From assembly GCA_003486675.1 (NCBI GenBank), contig DNGG01000224.1, positions 1-11,386 on the forward strand: a stretch of 11,386 bases of DNA. Reading direction: 5' to 3'. Origin of the DNA: Cyanobacteria bacterium UBA11372 (GTDB lineage: Bacteria > Cyanobacteriota > Cyanobacteriia > Cyanobacteriales > Aerosakkonemataceae). Made by a program: the position numbers and the translations under genes. How positions within the stretch are numbered: the stretch's first letter is position 1; each line of letters starts with the position of its first letter. Shown piece after piece: positions 7,601-11,386 of this stretch. Under the pieces are notes generated by a model that saw only the letters and a program-made list of their open reading frames with translations, ran no database searches and was not told the DNA's origin.

Positions 7601-8424
7601 CTGACTAATGCGTTAATATTTCTAGCTAAATCTCGATAAGTTATGTTCCCATTGGTTCGGTGCATTGTTTGCATGAGAAAATAAGAAAAAACCCCTCTAT
7701 GTTGACCATCTTCTGCTTCGTATTCTTTAGCGAGTTCGTAGTCTCTACAAGCGGAAAATAGGACGTGTCTGCCTTTGGGTAATACTAGACCAGTGGTTTT
7801 CTTTTCTGGGTTCAGAGGACAGGTTAACAATTCACCTAACCCTGTTTCGTCATTAGCAAAGATAAAGCTGCTTAAGGGGCGCTCCCGCGAGTCTACGCAG
7901 GAACGACGCACTGTAACTTCTGGAGGTAAATCTCTGGTTCCCGAACCGGAGTGACAGCAGTCGAGAAAGATAATGACGCGAGGATTATTTCGTGCAACTT
8001 TGGAGATGAGGTATCTGAGTTCTTTATCGGCTAAGTCTCGGCTTCCTTCTGTACGGCTATCGTAGCAAACTAAAGTTTCATTTAAACGGTCGGCTTCTAA
8101 TTCCCAAAACTCCTCTGGTGCTTTTTCTTGAGCGCCATGACCAGAGTAGTAAAACAATACAACATCATCGCTGTCAGCATTGCATAAATGGTGCTGAAAG
8201 CCGTTAATAATTGCCTGACGTGTGGCATCCCGATCTAAAAGTATCCACGGTTGGTCTTTGGGTTCTACGAGTTGCCAGTCGCTGTCTTTTACTATTCGCT
8301 CCCGCAGATAGGATTCTACAGCTTTGATGTCGTTAACGCAGCCTTTTAATGGTGAAATTTGTGGAATAGAGTCGGGATGGTAGTTGTCAATACCAACTAA
8401 TAAGGCGTAGATGTTCTTAGTCAT
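4681..8424 (-). CDS. Caspase fused to alpha/beta-hydrolase (lipase-like), tail-anchored
   Basis: This 1247-aa protein joins two hydrolases. The N-terminal caspase/metacaspase domain (about 3-305) starts NIYALLVGIDNYH and has catalytic His96 in FYYSGHGAQ and Cys157 in IIFLDCCHSGSGTRD. A long middle region (about 306-895), rich in predicted strands, has no domain I can name. The C-terminal domain (about 898-1180) is an alpha/beta-hydrolase of the lipase/PGAP1-like type: oxyanion region IILYIHGIIGD (901-911), nucleophile Ser982 in VAHSMGGL, likely acid Asp1132 (or Asp1087) and likely base His1162 in DHLTYF. A hydrophobic segment near 1204-1224 with Lys-Lys just before it and a 23-residue polar tail predict a tail anchor with both enzymes facing the cytoplasm. 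The start at ATG 8424 was chosen because the caspase fold begins at once and AGGG lies 5 nt upstream. The in-frame codons further upstream only translate a palindromic repeat. It lies 62 bp before the WD40 caspase and is probably co-transcribed with it. Confidence 0.93.
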   Translation of the reverse strand: MTKNIYALLVGIDNYHPDSIPQISPLKGCVNDIKAVESYLRERIVKDSDWQLVEPKDQPWILLDRDATRQAIINGFQHHLCNADSDDVVLFYYSGHGAQEKAPEEFWELEADRLNETLVCYDSRTEGSRDLADKELRYLISKVARNNPRVIIFLDCCHSGSGTRDLPPEVTVRRSCVDSRERPLSSFIFANDETGLGELLTCPLNPEKKTTGLVLPKGRHVLFSACRDYELAKEYEAEDGQHRGVFSYFLMQTMHRTNGNITYRDLARNINALVSGKVKEQSPQVEASDPEDLDRHFLGGAIQERPTYFTLTYRTNDHSWAIDGGVLHGIPKPFDGENTLLAFFPVASSAEELRQLSHALGEVQVTQVLPNHSLVKIIIGSDRLLKNESYWAVVTSLPLPRLKIYIKGDENDLPGVEMAQQALLTIAPGNKPSLYLHQVDEAKDANYHLLAKNGQYWITHPEDDRPLVAPIPEPNNGEIYTEKNARQVIIRLENIARWNNILQLATPATSRIKTDDVEMEIILLSERQESSQKDGKISSSEMRVEYTYDNGDWQPPNIQIRLTNHSDRKLLCNVLVLSESFAVDVPFFDRESSIVLEPKQQENSSPDIFFQVPDRFVQAGITEYKDILKLTISTTEFDASLLKQDGISLPQSKRHAGGYQGTLNRLMDAVNTREAVKAKGNYDDWMTKEVTITIVRPQDAKEIQAGSSTLLQNGVVELQSHPSLKAKVNLTTVPQASRDLGNLIVPAILRQQSDISQPFQFTTGRGNDPGLSALELSQVEDYRVVTPKSPLKLLVDAELAEDEHILPFAYDGEFFLPLGRAKKTKDGKTEIIIERLVNPTSRDRSLRGSIRIFFEKLVSTKLGRPFEYPILAAVDFDENDKPIYQKNQAIIQARVAKAKRIILYIHGIIGDTESMVPSVRKATVEVNGKQRPIQELYDLVLTFDYENIETTIEDNARHLKQRLQAVGLKPKHGKQLHIVAHSMGGLVSRWFIEREGGSRVVQHLIMLGTPNAGSPWPGVQDWVFAALSIGLNQLSAIVWPTKIVAQLLKFLEEKDYSLDQMQPNSSFLKELAASPDPRVLYTIIAGDRSIVSGATDIQPNKHSPLLKRLMQKLFDPLVDKVVDWTFFSQPNDIAVTVASIKSVSLKRSPKPRIVLPDTACDHLTYFTHPAGLDALAKALYPRQNLIIRSLAAIAAKKNFAGVNGVVISLIALLVAGVIGLTTVWKNTSQQPVERNKPSQVLQTDQLP

Positions 8425-8429
8425 AATTA

Positions 8430-8433
8430 CCCT
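8430..8433 (-). promoter_or_regulatory. Ribosome-binding site AGGG that fixes the caspase-lipase start
   Basis: On the minus strand AGGG sits 5 nt before ATG 8424. It supports this start over an in-frame ATG at 8559, whose 45 extra codons are repeat-derived (RSQAGAWERD type peptides). Confidence 0.7.
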
Positions 8434-8458
8434 GGTTTTTTTGCTAATTGCTAATTGC

Positions 8459-8583
8459 CAAACCGAGGCAGAGCCTCTAGTTTTTCGTTCCCAGGTTGAA
8501 CCTGGGAACGAGTTATGGGGGGTCGGATCTCGTTCCCAGGCTCCGGCCTGGGAACGCATTGAAAGAGGCTCTGCCTCGCTTGG
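8459..8583. repeat. Compound palindromic element (two inner hairpins inside outer inverted arms)
   Basis: Perfect 15-bp outer arms (8464-8478 and 8564-8578; CGAGGCAGAGCCTCT) extend to 8459-8462/8580-8583 after one mismatch. They enclose two palindromes sharing the same arm CGTTCCCAGG: 8486-8510 (perfect, centre 8498) and 8531-8556 (11-bp arms, TCCG loop). The whole can fold as a four-way cruciform. It is of the REP/MITE-like class widespread in cyanobacterial genomes. It fills most of the 172-bp gap between the M15 peptidase and caspase-lipase genes. No transposase is nearby. Confidence 0.85.
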
Positions 8584-8596
8584 AAATGAGATGAAT

Positions 8597-9529
8597 TCAC
8601 AATCCCAGTTCTAAACGGGTTGCTGTCCCGACAATACCATCGGGTGTTAAACCTTTTTGCTGTTGAAATTGTTTGATGGCGGTTTCGGTGCTTAATCCAA
8701 AAACTCCATCAACGGTGACGGTGATATTTGCTTTGATTAAAGCTTGCTGAATTTTAAGCACATCATCACCTTCCATAAAAGGTTGAGCTAGCCGCAATAT
8801 TCTGGTGCTATTTGTTTCTCCAAAACCGGCGATAGGCGATTGATTGAGTCGTGCTAAAGTAGCCGCGCCGCAGTCACCATCTTCGGCAATGCGATCGCTA
8901 GAATTATACCGATTCCAAAGTCGCTGAAAAGCCTTGACCGCAATGTTGCTAATATCCGACCTTCCCCCGCCTGTATAGTCAAAATGAGGCGGATCGCCGC
9001 GCAAAGGTCGCCAGCCATGTCGGATAAAATAAGGTTCCCAACCCCTTGGATCTTCCACATCCAAAGCCAAACCATCTTCGTGATTGCTAGTACTTGGACG
9101 TGCTGCGATCGCAATCCCGCAACGTCCGCTTTTATACTGGTTATACAGCATCAGTTGCTGAGGCAGCGTTCGGTATGCGGAATTCACCACCAATGTGCGA
9201 CCCCGATCTGCGATCGCACGCGCCAATGCTGCTTTTGCTTTTGGTTGAAGAAAAGGATTGACAGCCGCACCATTTTGTACGTTTAAGTCAGCAAAACTCA
9301 CCAAACAACCCGGTTCAATATTGTTCATCTCATCGATGATTTGTTTAGAAAGACCGCTAAGAATGGCGGTTGAACAACCTGGTGCTTGTTGCACTTTAGT
9401 ACCGAAACTGCGAGTTGCTCCGGAGTGCGCCCGACTCACTTCTTCAGGGTCGTTATTAATCTCGTTGATCTCTTCGCAAGGCTCGATAGTTTCTGTGCTT
9501 TCTTGTTCTAAATAAGTGTCTTGGCTCAT
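8597..9529 (-). CDS. M15-family (VanY/D,D-carboxypeptidase-like) peptidase with C-terminal peptidoglycan-binding domain
   Basis: This 310-aa protein probably cleaves D-Ala/L-Ala bonds in peptidoglycan peptides. The zinc site is complete: His150 and Asp157 in SNHEDGLALDV, His182 in DPPHFDY, with Asp179 in the position of the usual catalytic acid three residues before the last His. VVNSAYRT (114-121) is the typical preceding strand. A degenerate PG-binding half-repeat (about 197-236) is followed by a full PG_binding_1 domain (about 245-308: DDVLKIQQAL, then VDGVFGLSTETAIKQFQQ and PDGIVGTAT). The N-terminus (1-45) is acidic and polar, with no signal peptide, lipobox or Tat motif, although the substrate is outside the cytoplasm. 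ATG 9529 is chosen because GAGG lies 5 nt upstream. It follows the YbaY-like gene by 38 bp, so co-transcription is likely. The fold assignment is firm; the exact bond cleaved is not. Confidence 0.92.
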   Translation of the reverse strand: MSQDTYLEQESTETIEPCEEINEINNDPEEVSRAHSGATRSFGTKVQQAPGCSTAILSGLSKQIIDEMNNIEPGCLVSFADLNVQNGAAVNPFLQPKAKAALARAIADRGRTLVVNSAYRTLPQQLMLYNQYKSGRCGIAIAARPSTSNHEDGLALDVEDPRGWEPYFIRHGWRPLRGDPPHFDYTGGGRSDISNIAVKAFQRLWNRYNSSDRIAEDGDCGAATLARLNQSPIAGFGETNSTRILRLAQPFMEGDDVLKIQQALIKANITVTVDGVFGLSTETAIKQFQQQKGLTPDGIVGTATRLELGL

Positions 9530-9533
9530 AAAT

Positions 9534-9538
9534 ACCTC
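9534..9538 (-). promoter_or_regulatory. Ribosome-binding site GAGGT that fixes the M15 peptidase start
   Basis: GAGGT on the minus strand ends 4 nt before ATG 9529 (GAGG at 5 nt). The frame stays open upstream to an ATG at 9649, but that extension runs into the neighbouring gene and lacks family similarity. Confidence 0.7.
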
Positions 9539-9567
9539 ACAAAATTTGTGTTGAAAAAAACCGATTT

Positions 9568-9936
9568 CTACTTGACTTCTCGCACGCGGACTGATACTTG
9601 ATGCGGATACCCAAAAGTAAGGACTGGATAACTCTCTGTGCTGATGCAATCCCCGCGATGAATTTGCTCATCTTTACGTCGAGAGACATGGACGCGAATC
9701 GAATAACTGGCGCGTATATCTGCAATCTCGCCTTTGAGGGCAAATTCGACTCGATTTTCAGTTCCTATCTCGTGATTAATATCAGGAATTACCTGTTTGG
9801 CGACGATGTTGGATGGAGCATCTAGAGAACTTACATCTTCAAGATATACATTCACCGTAGCTCCAGAAAACGATGCCAAATCTTCAGAGAAAAGGATTTC
9901 GCCTGTTACGAGTGGGGGAGCATTATTTGACAACAT
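9568..9936 (-). CDS. YbaY/YscW-like small beta protein, without lipobox
   Basis: This 122-aa protein has the pattern of the YbaY family (type III lipoprotein chaperone YscW-like fold). VTGEILFSEDLASFSGATVN begins the domain, followed by VYLEDVSSLDAPSNIVAKQV, an F-x-L strand (VEFALKG), Y-S-I-R-V-H-V-S and YPVLTFGYP before a closing V-S-V-R-V strand. Family members are usually lipoproteins of unknown function made of a small Ig-like beta sandwich. This one starts MLSNNAPPLVTGE directly on the domain, with no signal peptide or lipobox Cys, so it should be cytoplasmic unless exported another way. No strong Shine-Dalgarno sequence precedes ATG 9936. It lies 38 bp upstream of the M15 peptidase gene, suggesting a pair. 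A role as a chaperone or inhibitor of its peptidase neighbour is possible but unproven. Confidence 0.8.
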   Translation of the reverse strand: MLSNNAPPLVTGEILFSEDLASFSGATVNVYLEDVSSLDAPSNIVAKQVIPDINHEIGTENRVEFALKGEIADIRASYSIRVHVSRRKDEQIHRGDCISTESYPVLTFGYPHQVSVRVREVK

Positions 9937-9994
9937 TGGCGTTGCTCAAAAAACAGAGTAGCTATCTTTAGATCTTGCGCTTGATCGTTAACCC

Positions 9995-10047
9995 GCCAGA
10001 GAATCAATTCTCTGGCTAATAGCTAAAGTCCTCTAAACAGGACTAAA
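9995..10047 (+). repeat. Two-hairpin intergenic element, copy 1
   Basis: Hairpin A has 10-bp perfect arms (9995-10004 GCCAGAGAAT with 10007-10016). It is followed by the linker TAATAGCTAA, then hairpin B with arms AGTCCT (10027-10032) and AGGACT (10039-10044), and a TAA tail. It aligns without gaps to copy 2 on the other strand. Confidence 0.85.
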
Positions 10048-10067
10048 CACTTATTCAAAAACGATTT

Positions 10068-10096
10068 CAATCCATTTTAATGGACTTGAGCTGTGA
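10068..10096 (-). repeat. Two-hairpin intergenic element, partial copy 3 (hairpin B only)
   Basis: Hairpin B is present as TCCATT (10071-10076) and AATGGA (10079-10084), flanked on the minus strand by an AGC-x-CAAG linker like that of copy 2. Hairpin A is absent or decayed: its expected place, up to 10118, shows no palindrome. Confidence 0.7.
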
Positions 10097-10117
10097 GCAA
10101 GTGGACTGGGAGAAAAG

Positions 10118-10170
10118 ATTAGTCCGTTTTAACGGACTTGGGCTATTAGCCTGCGATTTGAATCGCAGGC
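10118..10170 (-). repeat. Two-hairpin intergenic element, copy 2
   Basis: In opposite orientation to copy 1. Hairpin A has arms GCCTGCGATT (10149-10158) and its complement (10161-10170). Hairpin B has 8-bp arms AGTCCGTT (10121-10128) and its complement (10131-10138). The linker on the minus strand is TAATAGCCCA. Hairpin A ends 21 bp before the astacin stop codon. Confidence 0.88.
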
Positions 10171-10190
10171 GGGTGTGGACTTAAACATCA

Positions 10191-11189
10191 TCAAGTTAAG
10201 GGAAGGTAGACTACCTGACCGGGTTGCAAATTCTGAGCTTCTTCTTCTGTGAAAGAGCCGCCCTCTGGAGTTTTCACGATCTCGCGCCAACGGCTTCCAT
10301 CGCCTAACTCTCGCTGGGCAATTAAATAAAGTGTATCTCCCTGTTGTATCGTGTATGGACGCGATTTAGTAGGCGCTTTCCCTTGATACATAAATTCGAT
10401 GGTAGCGATGTCGCGATCGCTCAGACCATTGCTTTTACCGATGGGTTTTCCGGACGGAATTGTCGTAATTGTTGGTTTACCGTTTTTAGAAAAAGCCGTA
10501 GATCCGTAATGCATGATCGAGTCATAATCATAGGAATCGTAGTCATCGCCATCAGTGATATGTTGGTTAAAGTTGTGCAGATTTTCAGGCTTGATATTCT
10601 GCCAATGAATCTGAATGTGTTTATCCCGATCTTCTCGACTTTGTTCGTGCCAAAGTCCCAAAGCATGACCAATTTCGTGAATTGTAGCAGACGTGCCGCA
10701 ACCCCCGCCTAAACCAATATCTTGCTTACCTCCCCGCATCCCTACTTGCGACCAGCAACCATTAGCAGGTTTGAAGTAAATATAGTTTGGATACTGACTG
10801 GCATTGCTGCTAGTTCGCCGCACAAATCGGATGCTGGTTTTTGCTTCCCAGTGAGCGATCGCATCATTAATCCGCTTCTGATTTGGCAGATTAGCATCAA
10901 TCTCATAGGGTACAATCCCATCAGGCCAGCGATACTTTTTGCCAGGGATAAACACACCACGCGCACTATCTTCTTCTTCAATTTCTTCCCCAGCACGAAT
11001 AGCAGCAGTTTTCTCCTCCATTTCCTCAACAGTACCCAGAACAATGCAGCCTTCAAAAACAGCTAATCCATCGACGACCGAGTACTGAATTGCTTTATTA
11101 GTAAAGGTTGCTCCAGAGATGAAACCCGTGCGAATATCGTCGCTAACCAGGAATCCATCGCAGTTTGTTGTGTCTTGATCTTGAATCAC
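10191..11189 (-). CDS. Astacin-type (M12A) zinc metalloprotease with C-terminal LysM domain
   Basis: This 332-aa protein is an endopeptidase of the astacin family. The full zinc signature HEIGHALGLWHE (171-182) and the Met-turn SIMHY (224-228, with the fifth-ligand Tyr228) are present, so it should be active. Cys145 and Cys164 sit before the active site and could form a disulfide. Residues about 1-85 look like a pro-peptide. It contains VFEGCIVLG (44-52), the place of the conserved FxGD aspartate switch, but with Cys48 instead of Asp. The mature part would begin near YRWPDGIVPYEI. A LysM domain (about 278-330, YTIQQGDTLYLIAQRELGDG then LQPGQVVYLP) binds GlcNAc-containing glycans. No Sec signal is seen. 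The start is GTG at 11189, preceded by AAGGAG. It is the first gene of the minus-strand run, but the hairpin-rich 254-bp gap after it may separate it from the rest. Confidence 0.93.
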   Translation of the reverse strand: MIQDQDTTNCDGFLVSDDIRTGFISGATFTNKAIQYSVVDGLAVFEGCIVLGTVEEMEEKTAAIRAGEEIEEEDSARGVFIPGKKYRWPDGIVPYEIDANLPNQKRINDAIAHWEAKTSIRFVRRTSSNASQYPNYIYFKPANGCWSQVGMRGGKQDIGLGGGCGTSATIHEIGHALGLWHEQSREDRDKHIQIHWQNIKPENLHNFNQHITDGDDYDSYDYDSIMHYGSTAFSKNGKPTITTIPSGKPIGKSNGLSDRDIATIEFMYQGKAPTKSRPYTIQQGDTLYLIAQRELGDGSRWREIVKTPEGGSFTEEEAQNLQPGQVVYLPLT

Positions 11190-11195
11190 GATTTT

Positions 11196-11201
11196 CTCCT
11201 T
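11196..11201 (-). promoter_or_regulatory. Strong ribosome-binding site AAGGAG for the GTG start
   Basis: AAGGAG on the minus strand lies 6 nt before GTG 11189. It supports a non-ATG start and a pro-protein without a signal peptide; no better start was seen upstream, where repeat DNA begins. Confidence 0.8.
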
Positions 11202-11235
11202 TTACCTGTAGTTATCTCTCACTTTTCATGGGCTG

Positions 11236-11373
11236 TGGAAAACCTCTCTCCAAACCTCTCTCCTGCAAGGAGAGAGGCTTTGAATTCTCCCCCTTCCCTT
11301 CATCGGATATGGAAAACCTCTCTCCAAACCTCTCTCCTGCAAGGAGAGAGGCTTTGAATTCTCCCCCTTCCCT
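11236..11373. repeat. Two direct 64-bp copies of a hairpin-forming repeat (period 74)
   Basis: Bases 11236-11299 recur identically at 11310-11373. Each copy contains a 10-bp hairpin, CCTCTCTCCT-GCA-AGGAGAGAGG (stems 11255-11264/11268-11277 and 11329-11338/11342-11351). The second copy continues into a further palindrome (11364-11386), which the first copy lacks. This resembles the C-rich interspersed repeats common between cyanobacterial genes. The array probably continues beyond the window. Confidence 0.85.
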
Positions 11374-11386
11374 CGCAGGGAAGGGG
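11364..11386. repeat. Palindrome CCCCTTCCCT-CGC-AGGGAAGGGG at window edge
   Basis: A perfect 10-bp stem with a 3-nt loop directly follows the second 64-bp repeat copy. It may extend past the window end. Confidence 0.75.

Larger units (their letters stand above)
9937..10190. other. Repeat-filled spacer between astacin and YbaY-like genes
   Basis: This 254-bp non-coding gap is dominated by two full copies and one partial copy of a two-hairpin element (annotated separately). The bases 9937-9994 hold the leader of the YbaY-like gene, with no clear promoter. Confidence 0.75.

Noticed and set aside
8425..8559. In-frame N-terminal extension of the caspase-lipase gene from ATG 8559
   Set aside because: It translates the compound palindromic repeat into low-complexity peptides, while ATG 8424 has a good AGGG site and begins directly at the caspase fold.
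9538..9550. Small palindrome CACAAAATTTGTG overlapping the M15 ribosome-binding site as an operator or RNA switch
   Set aside because: As RNA it would have a one-base loop and weak A-T stem; as an operator it stands alone with no second site.
9530..9649. In-frame extension of the M15 peptidase to ATG 9649
   Set aside because: It would overlap the YbaY-like gene by 82 bp, and the inner ATG 9529 has a much better ribosome-binding site.
9995..10170. CRISPR-like array of palindromic repeats
   Set aside because: The repeats differ in sequence and orientation, spacing is irregular, and no cas genes are present.
11236..11373. CRISPR array from two direct 64-bp repeats
   Set aside because: Repeats are too long, the interval between them is only 10 bp, and the internal hairpin fits an interspersed repeat family.
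1..11386. The 13 GCGATCGC sites as regulatory or restriction features
   Set aside because: They are the HIP1 octamer, highly frequent throughout many cyanobacterial genomes; used only as evidence for the source organism.

Overview
The window is almost certainly cyanobacterial. It holds 13 copies of the HIP1 octamer GCGATCGC in 11.4 kb, where less than one is expected by chance. It also carries cyanobacterial-type interspersed palindromic repeats and a caspase/WD40/STAND-like gene repertoire typical of large-genome, often filamentous, cyanobacteria. I do not assign a genus.

Layout. Positions 1-1014 (+) are the 3' part of recF, whose N-terminus lies outside the window. After a 302-bp AT-rich gap comes a small unknown protein (1317-1718, +). 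Its stop codon overlaps by 4 bp the stop of a long run of five minus-strand genes. In transcription order (right to left) these are: an astacin-type (M12A) metalloprotease with a LysM domain (11189-10191); a YbaY/YscW-like beta protein (9936-9568); an M15 D,D-carboxypeptidase-like protein with a C-terminal peptidoglycan-binding domain (9529-8597); a 1247-aa caspase fused to an alpha/beta-hydrolase (lipase-like) domain with a C-terminal membrane anchor (8424-4681); and a 967-aa caspase with an EF-hand loop, a STAND-type winged-helix region without any P-loop ATPase, one membrane segment and a seven-bladed WD40 propeller (4618-1715). The gaps are 254, 38, 172 and 62 bp. Three of the four contain palindromic or hairpin sequences.

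How the genes may work together (inference). Two membrane-tethered caspases, one with its own lipase and one with a WD40 sensor, sit beside two wall-targeted metallopeptidases that lack signal peptides. A plausible reading is a regulated-lysis or defence module: a WD40/Ca2+-gated caspase, a second caspase that releases or activates a membrane-attacking hydrolase, and peptidases that act on envelope or external protein. Nothing in the sequence proves this link. Co-conservation of the five genes in other genomes is the decisive test.

Most notable details: the caspase-lipase fusion; a caspase sitting where a STAND ATPase normally would; a Cys in place of the Asp of the astacin pro-peptide FxGD switch; and an intergenic repeat family whose copies differ by compensatory base-pair changes, so the fold appears conserved rather than the sequence. 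No CRISPR array, tRNA, rRNA, transposase or integrase was seen.
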